A model generated the notes under the pieces. The model worked only from the letters and a program-made list of their open reading frames with translations. It was not told where the DNA came from and did not search any database. Shown piece after piece: positions 20,001 to 29,339 of a stretch of 64,000 nucleotides of DNA. How positions within the stretch are numbered: position 1 is the stretch's first letter; every line of letters begins with the position of its first letter. The stretch comes from Mariniphaga sp. (GTDB lineage Bacteria > Bacteroidota > Bacteroidia > Bacteroidales > Prolixibacteraceae). Both the position numbers and the translations under genes were made by a program. The DNA lies in the NCBI GenBank assembly GCA_024636975.1, contig JAGXGA010000060.1:46340-110339 (forward strand), in the 5' to 3' direction.

Positions 20001-20989
20001 GCGGAAGCGGGACTTTGGAAGTTACCTTTGCTGATGATGTAACAACTGTAATTGCCATTGCAGAAAAAGGAGCCACAACAGTTTGGTCACCAGGAACAAA
20101 TCCGGAAATTTCAGACGGACTATGGAGCAATTATCTGAACTGGTCTGACCGTCATGTGCCAGGAGATAATAAAGTTGTGTTTAGAAATACCGGTGCGATA
20201 GAATCGGTTGTTGACATTGAAAGCACCATTAAACAATTAGTTTTGGGCGATGGTGGCGAAGGAATGCAAACACTTCATATCGTTGATGGCGGTTCAGTTA
20301 CAACTACCAATGGCTGGTCTGGAATTGGATGGAATACTCCGGGAACGTTAATCGTTGATACCGGTGGTGTGTTCAACTTTGGTTCTCATGCCTGGGTAGG
20401 ATGGAACAGTGACGCTATAATAGAAATTAATGGTGGAACGGTTAATGTTGGCGGAATGTATGGAACAGCATTCGAAGGCCAGTCAGGTACCGGAAAATTA
20501 TATCTTTACAGCGGTGAACTTAATCTCACCGATTTCCACCCGGAAAAATCGATTCCCGAAGGTTCTCTGATCGATATTCATGAAGGTAGAATTGCAATTC
20601 CAGGTAACCATGTCGATGCTGCAAATGCTTATAAAACTGCTGGCAGAATTATAGGTTTTGGTGGAAGCGGTCAGGCATTTGTAAGTTGGGATAATGATAC
20701 TACATATATTAGTGCCAAAAACTGGCCTGTTTCTGCAAATGAATTGGAAGATCGCTTTACAAGCAGGGTTTATCCTAATCCAACCCAGGGAAATGTTACG
20801 CTTGTAAATCCTTTTTCAGGTGAAATCAGTTACACTGTTTATTCATTAACAGGAAAAATAGTAACTCACCAAAATAAAGTTACAGAACAGTCCATTCAGA
20901 TTGACCTCTCCGGCATGAAAAGTGGAATTTATATGTTCAAAATAAGCTCAGCGGAAAAAACAGAAGTACATAAAGTAATTTTACAGTAA
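17018..20989 (+). CDS. Large five-repeat beta-solenoid-like surface protein with T9SS tail
   Basis: A 1323-aa protein with a signal peptide at 1-20 (ISIFSMSAFA-Q). Five long repeats begin at the Trp of a TT(V/I)W motif: W28, W374, W587, W805 and W1023, a period of about 213-218 residues for repeats 2-5. Each repeat reads roughly NW..G.VP..NKVV, then GDGG, GG.LTTT.GWS..GWS, GG.NF.EHAWIGW, NV.GMYGTAFEGQSG and KSIP.GS. This is a glycine-rich beta-solenoid pattern. Between repeats 1 and 2 (about 257-366) is an inserted module that recurs in the neighbouring 1017-aa protein. The C-terminus (from VYPNPTQGNVTLV) is a T9SS sorting domain. No catalytic motif is evident; it may be a surface glycan-binding or scaffold protein. 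Its promoter carries the heptamer operator, and a perfect terminator follows. Confidence 0.85.
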   Translation: MKNKILLILLISIFSMSAFAQGPTTAIWNPSQNPNTTYKWTEAENWALKEGGYPNNIESEIVDIGQADYPAEGVVIVDDSVNVFNLKIGNGGEEEAVVRIVKGGYINTGKWWSGIGWSSPGRLIVERGGTMTFGEHMWNGWGSEAVAVIEGVVNVTAMYGSAFTGQEGMGITNIKNGGVLNLSQLHPEQSFPNGSYIDISGGTLTFQTTAEGAESDMELLNTFIENENIISYEGNAELSVTYNESDSMIYVTAASVVYQVNLSEATDLQEGGKVWVMLDGGSDFEEMMDENGDGIYLASVPAYRIVGNDYWFEYQNGAGETDRAVEDLTGTDCAAGSKRAIAGTPVDTVMVLEPVLFNSCDAAVEKQPEATTVWTGAESNLWKVAENWSDGFVPNDNKVVFNNPDAPESILNEESTIKTFVLGDGGAGMLKVTDNGTLTTTEGWSAVGWSAPATLTVEEGGEVNFAEHAWIGWESNGTLTIDGGTVNVAGMFGTAFEGGAGTGTTSVIRGALNLAELDDTKSIPEGSVLNISAGEVTIAGDKLEAINAYVEAGRITAYEGLGTVVVTVQNDTTILTAAPARQETTVWDPAGNPTSTGMWSEAENWSDSNVPLDNKVVFNVPDAPEAVLAIESTITKLVMGDGGPGGTLRISEGGTLTTTEGWSAVGWSNDATLIVETGGTINFGEHAWIGWDGDATLQINGGVINVAGMYGTAFEGQSGKGFTTINSGELNLSAFDAEKSIPDSSYINIKQGTLTIQGDQTAAVNAYAEAEKILAYGGKGELEVVFADDVTTVTAVPVRAATTVWNPAANPGSTGLWTEALNWTDGLVPDSNKVVTNVPGAQAAVLDAESTLRQFVLGDGGDGGTVRIIDGGTLTTTQGWSGIGWSDTATMIVETGGIVNFAEHAWIGWDGNGTLILDGGTVNVAGMYGTAFEGQSGTGTTLLKKGTLNLAEIHESKSIPDGSILNIELGVLKIDGDQTAIITGYQESGKITAFGGSGTLEVTFADDVTTVIAIAEKGATTVWSPGTNPEISDGLWSNYLNWSDRHVPGDNKVVFRNTGAIESVVDIESTIKQLVLGDGGEGMQTLHIVDGGSVTTTNGWSGIGWNTPGTLIVDTGGVFNFGSHAWVGWNSDAIIEINGGTVNVGGMYGTAFEGQSGTGKLYLYSGELNLTDFHPEKSIPEGSLIDIHEGRIAIPGNHVDAANAYKTAGRIIGFGGSGQAFVSWDNDTTYISAKNWPVSANELEDRFTSRVYPNPTQGNVTLVNPFSGEISYTVYSLTGKIVTHQNKVTEQSIQIDLSGMKSGIYMFKISSAEKTEVHKVILQ

Positions 20990-21012
20990 ATGGATTAATA
21001 AAATGTTAGGTT

Positions 21013-21042
21013 AAAAACCCGGATTAAATCCGGGTTTTTTTT
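21013..21042 (+). terminator. Strong intrinsic terminator after the repeat protein
   Basis: A perfect 10-bp stem, AAACCCGGAT with ATCCGGGTTT, around a 3-nt loop, extended by flanking A/T pairs and eight T. It lies 24 bp after the stop codon. Confidence 0.9.
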
Positions 21043-21202
21043 GAAACAATTGGTAATTATATCGATTCCTGGAACGGTCGGGCCAATTTTAAACATTTTC
21101 AAATTGGAATAATGCCGATAAACAAAAACAAATGCATCGGAATTAAAAGAACCAATTACTCAACCATTTTATTAATCGGTATAATTCAATTTAACCAGGC
21201 AA

Positions 21203-24200
21203 ATGAAAATAGTATTCTACTTTTTATTAATCAGCATTGTATCATTTACACTAAAGGCGCAAGAATCCGGTCTTGTTTACAAAGGCGACGACGGTAAACT
21301 TGTGTATGAATATCATTCCAACACACTGGAGTCGAACGCAGACAATTTAATGATTGATTATTCCAATTGTGGATATAAGGGAGGAGGTGTAAAAATTCCT
21401 GCTCCGGCGGTCACAATAACCCTGTACCCACAACTGGGAGACAATCAGCAGCAAATTCAATCAGCCATTAATTATGTATCTGAACTTCAGCCTGATGAGA
21501 ATGGAATCAGAGGTGTCATTTTACTAAAAGCCGGTGTTTATCATTTGGCAGAAAAATTAAATAGTTACAACGATGCATTAACAATTGAAACCAGCGGGGT
21601 AATACTTCGTGGTGAAGGACAAGGTGCTGACGGCACAATTATTCATACCCACTTCGAGGAAAAACACCAGGCAATCGGCGTGCGTTCTACCGATCCCTCT
21701 TTTAAAACAAGCTTTAAAACCCGAATTACAAATGAATATGTGGGAGCGGGTGTTAAAGAATTTGAAGTCGAAAATGCTGATGATTATGAAGTTGGCGATC
21801 GTATTCAAGTGCGCTTTACACCCAATCAAACCTGGCTTGCTGATATTTATGCAAATGATTACTTAAATTCAGGCGATGAAGAATGGACGACCAGCACCTA
21901 TACAATAAATTTTGAACGGTACATTACAGGAATATTCAGCGATATTATTGAAATTCATTCACCCATTATTTTGCCTATGCAGGAAAAGTACGGAGGTGGA
22001 GAGGTACATAAAATCAATTTTGATTTAGGGGAAAGGATTCAGAATACGGGAGTTGAAAACTTGCGAATAGTTGGTACAGGCATAACGCAAACGTGTGCAG
22101 CGGATAATCCCAACCGGCTAAAAACAGCAGTTCATTTTGATCATGTTGAAAACAGCTGGCTTAGGGCAGTTACTGTTTTGCACACTTCAAATTCATTATT
22201 TAAAACCTGGAATTCACATTATATTACCATTGAAGATTGTGCTTCGATTGAACCACTCGGCCCCAAACGAGCCGGTTACCGTTATACGTTTTATTACGAT
22301 GCCGCTTCGGGCCACAATTTGTGCCAACGCACCTACACTTACGACGGGCGACACGATTATGTGTTGGGACCAAGAATACCGGGGCCAAATGTTTTTCTGG
22401 ATGGCTATTCGTTAAAAGGCGGCACACAAGGGCCTCATCAACGCTGGGCAACCGGCACCTTGTTTGATAACCTCAAGCTGGAAAGCCTGATTGCCCTGGA
22501 ACACCGTGGATCTTCCGGTTCAGGACATGGCTGGGCAGGTATCCAAAGTACAATTTGGAACAACGAAGCACCTAGCATTATTTGTGATGCGCCAAAAGGA
22601 TATATGAATTATGCCATTGGGAATATAGCAAACGAGGTTCAAAGTCAATATATAAGCAATTCAAGAACGGGGGTGCACCGGGGGTATTTTGATAGTCATG
22701 GAAGTCATGTGCAACCACGAAGTCTCTATTTGCAGCAGTTAGAAGACAGACTGGGTAAAGAAGCTGTTGAAAATATTACTATTCAGGAACAGCAAACCGG
22801 AACTATTTACGATTTACTCGCCAATTGGGCAGGTGAAGGAGCTTTGAAAGATACTACCGGCGTGACCTTAAAGGCTCCACAAAATTTTAGGCCAACAGAT
22901 TTTTCCATTACCGGAAATAAATTTGTAACACTTGAATGGGAAGATGTTGAGCCGAACGAAACAAACTTCATACTTGAACGGTCGGCAGATGGTGGTGAAA
23001 ATTTTATTGTAATTGCAGAGTTGGAACAAAACACGGAATCGTACACCGACCAAAATATTTTGCAGGGAGATTATCATTACCGTATTAAAGCAATAAATGA
23101 CGCTGCTTATTCTGCTTATACTAATTTTTACCTCGATTTATCGAGTGATTTGGCAACTTCCGAAATTACATTCAGGGTAAACCTTGCTGAAGTTGAAGAT
23201 TTATATGAAGGAGGTTATGTTTGGGTAAAAATTGAAGGGCAGCAGAAATGGCAGAAAATGACCGATGAAAACGGTGATAAAATTTATGAACTCACCCTGC
23301 CCATCGCGGTCGGTAAAAACCTGAAATACATTTTCATCTACCAAAACGGTGCTGATAATAGCACCAACTTTGTTGAAGAGACTATTCCCGAAGAATGTGC
23401 TGGTAATAACGGATTCAGAAAACTTCAAGTGCAGGAGGATAACCTTGTGCTTCCGGCAGTTTTGTTTAATACATGCAAAGAGGCTTTGCCTCCCGGTATT
23501 GATATTACTGATTTAGACAATGTAACAATACATGGTTCTAACGACAATGAACCGTGGATTAATGGAGATGAGGGAGCAGGTTCGCCTCCCAGTGAAAGAG
23601 TTGAAATGTTAATTGACAATGATGTAGAAACAAAATACCTGGTGCGGGCAATTAACTCATGGGTTGAAATAAATACGGACACACTTTCAAAACTATACGG
23701 ATATACAATTACATCAGCGAACGACTTGCCGGCACGCGATCCAAGAAATTGGGAACTATTGGGGTGGGATGAAGCTTTACAAGAATGGATTAGTATTCAT
23801 ACAGTAGAAAATAATCCCTCATGGCCTGACTTTTTTACGCCAAAGTCATGGTACGTTGAAACCGACAAATGGTTTAAAACCTATCGTTTAAAGATTACGG
23901 ATACTAACGGCAATTCGCAAGGTTTAATGCAAATGGCAGAACTTCAACTTTGGGGGACAATCAATGAAAACACCACCGGAATAAAAAACAAAGAGGCGGG
24001 ATTCAGTGTAAAGGTATATCCCAATCCAATTAACGATAGGGCTACAATAGTTTTAAAGCTTGATAACACCAATGCTGTTTCCCTGACTATTTACGATTCT
24101 TTTGGCAGAACTCTTGAAGTATTACAAGAAAAGAGGAAGGATGCCGGAATTCATAAAATCGAATGGAATGCATCCACTGTTTCTCCCGGAGTATATTATT

Positions 24201-24256
24201 GCCGAATTTCATTTAATGGAAGTATTATAACTAAAAAGCTTATAATCAAACACTAA
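21203..24256 (+). CDS. Multidomain beta-helix (lyase-like) protein with Fn3, discoidin-like and T9SS domains
   Basis: A 1017-aa secreted protein with signal peptide about 1-19 (SIVSFTLKA-Q). Residues about 50-520 form a right-handed parallel beta-helix of the pectate-lyase superfamily type: DNQQQIQSAINYV, VILLKAGVYHL, SGVILRGEGQG, then HGWAGIQSTIWNN. Next come an Fn3-like domain (about 553-646, FVTLEWEDVEPNETNFILER), the ~110-aa module shared with the repeat protein (about 654-760, FRVNLAEVEDLYEGGYVWV, YIFIYQNGAD, VLFNTC), an F5/8 discoidin-like domain (about 773-919) and a T9SS sorting domain (from KVYPNPINDRAT). It probably cleaves or binds an extracellular polysaccharide; I cannot assign a lyase family. 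It is followed after 10 bp by a sulfatase gene, so the two likely act on the same sulfated glycan. Confidence 0.85.
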   Translation: MKIVFYFLLISIVSFTLKAQESGLVYKGDDGKLVYEYHSNTLESNADNLMIDYSNCGYKGGGVKIPAPAVTITLYPQLGDNQQQIQSAINYVSELQPDENGIRGVILLKAGVYHLAEKLNSYNDALTIETSGVILRGEGQGADGTIIHTHFEEKHQAIGVRSTDPSFKTSFKTRITNEYVGAGVKEFEVENADDYEVGDRIQVRFTPNQTWLADIYANDYLNSGDEEWTTSTYTINFERYITGIFSDIIEIHSPIILPMQEKYGGGEVHKINFDLGERIQNTGVENLRIVGTGITQTCAADNPNRLKTAVHFDHVENSWLRAVTVLHTSNSLFKTWNSHYITIEDCASIEPLGPKRAGYRYTFYYDAASGHNLCQRTYTYDGRHDYVLGPRIPGPNVFLDGYSLKGGTQGPHQRWATGTLFDNLKLESLIALEHRGSSGSGHGWAGIQSTIWNNEAPSIICDAPKGYMNYAIGNIANEVQSQYISNSRTGVHRGYFDSHGSHVQPRSLYLQQLEDRLGKEAVENITIQEQQTGTIYDLLANWAGEGALKDTTGVTLKAPQNFRPTDFSITGNKFVTLEWEDVEPNETNFILERSADGGENFIVIAELEQNTESYTDQNILQGDYHYRIKAINDAAYSAYTNFYLDLSSDLATSEITFRVNLAEVEDLYEGGYVWVKIEGQQKWQKMTDENGDKIYELTLPIAVGKNLKYIFIYQNGADNSTNFVEETIPEECAGNNGFRKLQVQEDNLVLPAVLFNTCKEALPPGIDITDLDNVTIHGSNDNEPWINGDEGAGSPPSERVEMLIDNDVETKYLVRAINSWVEINTDTLSKLYGYTITSANDLPARDPRNWELLGWDEALQEWISIHTVENNPSWPDFFTPKSWYVETDKWFKTYRLKITDTNGNSQGLMQMAELQLWGTINENTTGIKNKEAGFSVKVYPNPINDRATIVLKLDNTNAVSLTIYDSFGRTLEVLQEKRKDAGIHKIEWNASTVSPGVYYCRISFNGSIITKKLIIKH

Positions 24257-24266
24257 AATCCGATTT

Positions 24267-25655
24267 ATGAAAAAGAAATTAATTCATGTGTTTGCTGTTG
24301 CAATTTTGTTTTTCAATTTTGCCTGTACTGAAAACCAGCCCACGTTAGTTAACAAACCAAACGTGGTATTAATCTTAACCGACGATTTGGGTTATGGCGA
24401 CATTTCACTCTTCGGACAGAAAAACTACTCCACGCCAAACATCGATGGTTTGGCAACAGAAGGTGTGGTTTGTACCGATTTTTATGTGCCCACCCCTTAT
24501 TGTGCGCCATCGCGTGCAACCTTGCTCACAGGCCGGTTTCCGCTGAGGCACGGGTTAGTTAAAAACCCAACCCCCGATGCCGGCATCAACGACATTGGAA
24601 TTCCGCCGGAGGAAGTAACACTCGGTGAAGTTTTTCAACAGGCTGATTATCAAACCATGTGCATCGGAAAATGGCACCTCGGACACAAACCCGAATTCTT
24701 TCCGGTTAATCATGGTTTTGACGAATACTACGGAATTTTATATTCCAACGACATGCGGCCGGTGCAGATTGTGGAAAACGTTGACACGGTTGAATATCCG
24801 GTTGACCAAAACCTGCTTACACAAAAGTACACCAACAAAGCCTTAAACTTCATTTCCGAGAACAGAGAAAAACCGTTTTTTCTGTACCTAAGCCATGCCA
24901 TGCCACATAAACCACTAGCAGCATCAAGAAATTTTTATACTCCCGATACTCCCGACGACTTATATGCAGATGTAATGAAAGAACTCGACTGGTCGGTTGG
25001 AGAAGTGATTAAAAAGTTGGAAGAACTGGAACTGACTGAGAATACCATTATTATTTTTATGTCGGATAACGGGCCATGGTACGGTGGCAGCGCAGGCGGA
25101 TTTAAGGGTATGAAAGCCACCACATGGGAAGGTGGTATCCGGGTACCATTTATCATTAAATATGCTGAGGCATTTCCGGAAAGCAAAATTATTGACGTGC
25201 CATGCTGGTCGGCAGATGTATTCCCTACCCTGCTGGCATTAACCCATATTGAAATGGATTCCGGCGTTATTATCGATGGTGAAGATATTACTGAAATTCT
25301 AAAAGGAAATCAAAATACCCACGGTCCTGTTTTCAGTCTTCACAACAGCAATATTATGTCGGTTCGAAAAGGAGAATGGAAACTGTTTGTTAACAAACCG
25401 AGGTTCTACAGACCCGTTGATCTTGCAACCTGGAAAGACAAACGCGCCCCCGACGGTGAAACGATTATTGCGCCATTTGAGCAGGCAACACCGGCAGAAT
25501 ATCCGGGTTTAAAACCTGCCGAACCCAAAAATAATATTCAGTTGTTTAACCTTGAAAATGATCCTACAGAATCAAATGATTTAGCGGAAGAAAAACCGGA
25601 AGTAGTGGAGGAATTAACGGAACTATTGAATAACTTTAAGTCCGGCTTAAACTAA
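24267..25655 (+). CDS. Sulfatase lipoprotein (arylsulfatase-like, S1 family)
   Basis: A 462-aa sulfatase. Residues 1-20 form a lipoprotein signal with lipobox FNFAC (C20). The catalytic formylglycine motif is C79-A-P-S-R, the standard CxPSR form needing an anaerobic or FGE-type maturase not seen in this window. Metal and sulfate-site motifs include VVLILTDDLGYGD and IIIFMSDNGPW. The length is normal for the family. It would remove sulfate esters from glycans in the periplasm or at the surface. It sits between the beta-helix protein (10 bp) and an EEP phosphohydrolase (18 bp) in one apparent operon. The exact substrate cannot be told from sequence reading. Confidence 0.93.
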   Translation: MKKKLIHVFAVAILFFNFACTENQPTLVNKPNVVLILTDDLGYGDISLFGQKNYSTPNIDGLATEGVVCTDFYVPTPYCAPSRATLLTGRFPLRHGLVKNPTPDAGINDIGIPPEEVTLGEVFQQADYQTMCIGKWHLGHKPEFFPVNHGFDEYYGILYSNDMRPVQIVENVDTVEYPVDQNLLTQKYTNKALNFISENREKPFFLYLSHAMPHKPLAASRNFYTPDTPDDLYADVMKELDWSVGEVIKKLEELELTENTIIIFMSDNGPWYGGSAGGFKGMKATTWEGGIRVPFIIKYAEAFPESKIIDVPCWSADVFPTLLALTHIEMDSGVIIDGEDITEILKGNQNTHGPVFSLHNSNIMSVRKGEWKLFVNKPRFYRPVDLATWKDKRAPDGETIIAPFEQATPAEYPGLKPAEPKNNIQLFNLENDPTESNDLAEEKPEVVEELTELLNNFKSGLN

Positions 25656-25673
25656 TCCTTTAAAGTATCAGTT

Positions 25674-26561
25674 ATGAAAAAAGGGCTCATCTTACTTTTC
25701 GTTATTTTGGTTGGTGCACAATACCCTCTTTTTGCCCAGAATAACACGGATGATAATTCGAAGCAAATCAGTTTAATGAGCTATAATATTAAATTTGCCA
25801 GCCCCACTTTTGAGCCTTCGTGGAAAGTGCGAAAAGAGTGGCAGGTGAACATGATTAATAAATACAACCCGGATATTATAGGTACACAGGAAGGATTAAA
25901 GGAACAGGTTGATTATTTGCAGGATGAATTACCGGATTACATAGTGATTGGCGAAGGACGCAAAGGAGGCGACGACGACGAGCACATGGCCATATTTTTC
26001 AGGCGCGATAAATTCCGTCTCCGTGAAATGGGCAGTTTTCAACTCTCAAATACCCCTGAAATAATTGGCAGCGGTCCCGATGTAAACCCACGGATGGTAA
26101 CCTGGGCAAGATTAGCATTTATTACCAGGTCCACAGAAGGCCAGAATAACCTGTACCCGCAGGATTATCGCGGGCATTGGGAAAACACAAAGGAATTTTA
26201 TGTGTTCAATACTCACTTTTTTAATGGCAGTAAAGATACGCTTGCAAGGCTGAATGCTGCTAAATTAATTATGGAGCGGGTAAATCAACTCAATCGGTTT
26301 GGTGAATGGGCAGAAGAACGTCCTGTTTTTTTAATGGGCGATTTCAATTGCCGTCCGGGAAGTCCACCGTATAAAATTTTAGTTGGCAACGAAGAAAATC
26401 GTGAAACCTTTGACGACAGTATTGAAGGTGGCCGTGGAATTGACTGGATTTTATATAAAGGAAATGTCCAGGTGCTTAAATACGAGCAAGTGGACTTTAA
26501 TATTGACGGTGTTTACCCGTCGGATCATAAACCGATCTTCACTGAAATGCAACTTAATTAA
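25674..26561 (+). CDS. Secreted endonuclease/exonuclease/phosphatase-family protein
   Basis: A 295-aa EEP-superfamily hydrolase with a signal peptide about 1-21 (ILVGAQYPLFA-Q). Motifs in order are SLMSYNIKFA (Asn ligand), DIIGTQEGL (catalytic Glu), FNTHFFN, VFLMGDFNCRPGS and the C-terminal YPSDHKPIF with the SDH triad. Secreted Bacteroidota members are usually phosphodiesterases acting on small molecules or sugar phosphates, and not DNases; the substrate here is unknown. It is the last gene of the plus-strand beta-helix/sulfatase operon and converges with the minus-strand GH71/99 gene across a 32-bp gap. Confidence 0.88.
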   Translation: MKKGLILLFVILVGAQYPLFAQNNTDDNSKQISLMSYNIKFASPTFEPSWKVRKEWQVNMINKYNPDIIGTQEGLKEQVDYLQDELPDYIVIGEGRKGGDDDEHMAIFFRRDKFRLREMGSFQLSNTPEIIGSGPDVNPRMVTWARLAFITRSTEGQNNLYPQDYRGHWENTKEFYVFNTHFFNGSKDTLARLNAAKLIMERVNQLNRFGEWAEERPVFLMGDFNCRPGSPPYKILVGNEENRETFDDSIEGGRGIDWILYKGNVQVLKYEQVDFNIDGVYPSDHKPIFTEMQLN

Positions 26562-26593
26562 TAAGTTGCCTTGTTTAAAAAACATAATCGGGA

Positions 26594-29146
26594 TTAGTCC
26601 CTAATAACAATTTTTTGTGAATAAGCAGTATTATCAGACCTGGTTGAAACGATAAAAATACCTTTCGGAAGACCCACTTTAACCTTGGTGGTATTTAGTA
26701 TGAATGATTTCATTACCCTTCCTGAAATATCATAAATAATTACATCAGAATTTTTCGGAAAGTTTTTGAAATTCAAAACATTATTTTCAACCGTTATCCG
26801 GTTGTTCCGTTTAGTGTATTCAATGCTACTTGTAGGAAACAGAGGTGTATTTGTTGCAATCAGCACATCGTCGATAAATGCAGAAAAACCATCGGAGCTT
26901 GCTGCTTTGTCGTAAGCAATTGTTATACCTGTAATTTCATCTCCCAGTAATTCACCTTTTCCAAATTCGCAAACAAATTGCTCAAAACCGGCGCCCACAG
27001 TTCCCCTGGCCAGCTCCGCACTCATTGCTTCTCCGTTATTATCAATGTAATTTGGTAACTGGCTGAGTTTTTTACCCGATTTAAAATGTAAATCTAAAGA
27101 TACAAACTGCCCCAAATCATTCATCGTTTTCTTCCAAAAGCTAAGTTTTAAGTGGTCAACCACCGGAATTTTCACTTCTGCAAATTTGTATTCGTACGCT
27201 GCATTTTCCGCTGAAATCGGTGTCCCTGAAACCTGCACTGTAAACTGGCCGCTTTTCGCATTGCTATCATCCTCAACAATTTCGGACATTGCAGAGGAAA
27301 CATTATTCGTTATAAGTTCAGAATCTTTATAGAAACAAGGATCAATATTTTTGTACCCTTCACCTTTTACACCGTTACGTTCCCATTTGGTAAATCGTTT
27401 TTCGAAGCTGTTCCGATAATAAACCGGCCCCTGAGAATGTGGTACAGCCACCGTACCGGATGGTACAGCATCGCTTCGCAGCATTGAAGTAGCTTCGCCA
27501 GCAACCCGCAGGTAAAAGTCTGACGACAACCATGTCCCGTCCGCACTCAATGTCAGGAAATAATAATCCGTCGGAATCATACTCCAGTCGGTGGCAGCTT
27601 TCATAATCGCTGTTCCCTCGTCGTATTCATCAAACATGGCAAAATACATTTGGCTGATGCCCGTTGTTTTGATGTTGTATGCCTGGCGCCATAAAAAATT
27701 TCCCGCTTCACGCGGAATGTGGTTCGGTGTACCGTTGTTCCAGGTTGACCAGGCAAATCCCGGGAATAGTACCGGCATGTAATCCAAATCGTTGGCATCG
27801 CAGAATGCTTTGTCGGGTTCAAGTTGGTTTTTCCTGAAATTATCAACTTCGTTTATTCCCCGGTAACGTCCGGGAGTCCAAGGTGAAACCATATCATAAG
27901 ATTTGTAGGCATTCATAAAATTTGGTTTCGAATCCCGCTCTTCATTTCTCCAATGCGTAGGAACGCCACCAATTACGTAACACCCCCGGTTTTGCAAAAA
28001 TTCAATTAATTCAATTGTTCCTGCTTCATTTCCAACCCGTGAAGTGAATCCTGGTCCCCAAACCTGCACGACCGGTTTGTTATCAACAGTTGCATAAGCG
28101 GGAGAAGAAGTAAGGTTATTGGTTTGTTCAATGTTATACACCCAATCAAATTTAATGCTTTCCACCCAGGCATTTTCATCATTCCCCGACGACATATCGT
28201 AGCAGATGTAAAAAATACGTTCATTCTTTTCCGCTGCATTTTTAACTTTCATTAATTTCGATTTAGCTGAGCTGTTAATCGGATATGGGGTGTCGCCAAT
28301 AAAACGCTGCAATGCAATTCCATCAATTCCATAGATTTTCATCCATTCAAAATGAGTATCAATAGCTTCTGCCGAATTAAAAACTTCTGACGGTTTACCG
28401 TTGCCAAGGTCAGCAAAATCCGTTTGCGATAAAGCTTCATCACTGTATTCTCTAACATCAGGATAAACTTCAAAAGATGAATTGCCGGCTTTTGGACGCG
28501 AATTATTTGACCAGTGTACCCAACCAAAATTCTCATCGCTGGCGGTAAACCATGCCTGGTAACCCGCTACCGATTTTCCTTTAAATTCAGAATAATCACT
28601 CCCCGTGGTTGCCGGTACTTCCTCCTCTTCCGGCTTCAACGTGCCCTTATAAATTTCGATGCTCCGGATGTAATTGTCTTCGTTAAACCTGAAATCAGAA
28701 TTGTTATTTTGCAATTTCCTGAGCGATGCATCTGTAACAGCCATGGTTACAGTGGACCACGTATCGGAGCCCGATTTTGTAAAACTTTGCCGTTTGTATT
28801 TATCACTGATTTCCAAACCAAATGAATTGTATTGCAGGGCCAATGTCCCGTATCCTTCATCATAATAAGTGATTTTGAATATCAAATCGTTTAAATCTTC
28901 GGGAATAAGCGATTCGTCAACCCTAAAATATCCATACTTATTACCGGGAATATACAGGCAGGTTTGATCGCCTTTCGTAACAAATTCAGTATAAGCTTCA
29001 GCATTTGAACTTGAATTTTGATAAAGCGAGATGCCATTCTCAACAACCGGATCAGCAAAAGTAATGGATGCTATTGGTTCGTCTGCCAGCGCTAAATAAC
29101 TGGTAAAAAACAAGGAAAGCGAAAAAATTATGCGGATCATTTTCAT
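26594..29146 (-). CDS. GH71/99-like glycoside hydrolase with accessory beta-sandwiches and T9SS tail
   Basis: An 850-aa protein. The open frame extends 17 codons upstream, but the ATG at 29146 starts a typical signal peptide (MKMIRIIFSLSLFFTSYLA). Residues about 20-150 look like a carbohydrate-binding beta-sandwich. The catalytic region (about 155-560) has the marks of GH71/99-like proteins: VAGYQAWFTASDE, EWMKIYGIDGIALQRF, PVVQVWGPGF, VLFPGFAWSTWN and MFDEYDEGTAIMK. The E-x-x-E-G-T motif matches the EWHE catalytic pair of GH99 in spacing. A second sandwich (about 640-780, ending FSAFIDDVLIA) and a T9SS sorting domain complete it. It is one of three paralogues in the window (others at 43235 and 46028), and the only one on the minus strand. 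The likely target is an alpha-mannoside linkage. Confidence 0.85.
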   Translation of the reverse strand: MKMIRIIFSLSLFFTSYLALADEPIASITFADPVVENGISLYQNSSSNAEAYTEFVTKGDQTCLYIPGNKYGYFRVDESLIPEDLNDLIFKITYYDEGYGTLALQYNSFGLEISDKYKRQSFTKSGSDTWSTVTMAVTDASLRKLQNNNSDFRFNEDNYIRSIEIYKGTLKPEEEEVPATTGSDYSEFKGKSVAGYQAWFTASDENFGWVHWSNNSRPKAGNSSFEVYPDVREYSDEALSQTDFADLGNGKPSEVFNSAEAIDTHFEWMKIYGIDGIALQRFIGDTPYPINSSAKSKLMKVKNAAEKNERIFYICYDMSSGNDENAWVESIKFDWVYNIEQTNNLTSSPAYATVDNKPVVQVWGPGFTSRVGNEAGTIELIEFLQNRGCYVIGGVPTHWRNEERDSKPNFMNAYKSYDMVSPWTPGRYRGINEVDNFRKNQLEPDKAFCDANDLDYMPVLFPGFAWSTWNNGTPNHIPREAGNFLWRQAYNIKTTGISQMYFAMFDEYDEGTAIMKAATDWSMIPTDYYFLTLSADGTWLSSDFYLRVAGEATSMLRSDAVPSGTVAVPHSQGPVYYRNSFEKRFTKWERNGVKGEGYKNIDPCFYKDSELITNNVSSAMSEIVEDDSNAKSGQFTVQVSGTPISAENAAYEYKFAEVKIPVVDHLKLSFWKKTMNDLGQFVSLDLHFKSGKKLSQLPNYIDNNGEAMSAELARGTVGAGFEQFVCEFGKGELLGDEITGITIAYDKAASSDGFSAFIDDVLIATNTPLFPTSSIEYTKRNNRITVENNVLNFKNFPKNSDVIIYDISGRVMKSFILNTTKVKVGLPKGIFIVSTRSDNTAYSQKIVIRD

Positions 29147-29339
29147 CTGTATGAAATTATTTGGTTTCTGAATGTGTAAAGAAAACATGCTGCACATAAT
29201 AATCGATTAACAGAAATATAAATAATAAGCGGAAATAGAAAAGATATTCTGGCAATTGGAAATTTATATTAAAGGCAATATAATAACAGTTTACTGTTCA
29301 TGAGCAACATAACTTACGGGCACACATCTGAAAACCTAA

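Noticed and set aside
17018..20989. CRISPR array or DNA-level satellite because of the repeats
   Set aside because: The repetition is at the protein level in one continuous reading frame with ~215-aa period and diverged codons.
21112..21297. 61-codon frame ahead of the 1017-aa beta-helix gene
   Set aside because: It overlaps the start of the real gene in another frame and ends in a run of Arg; no signal or domain.
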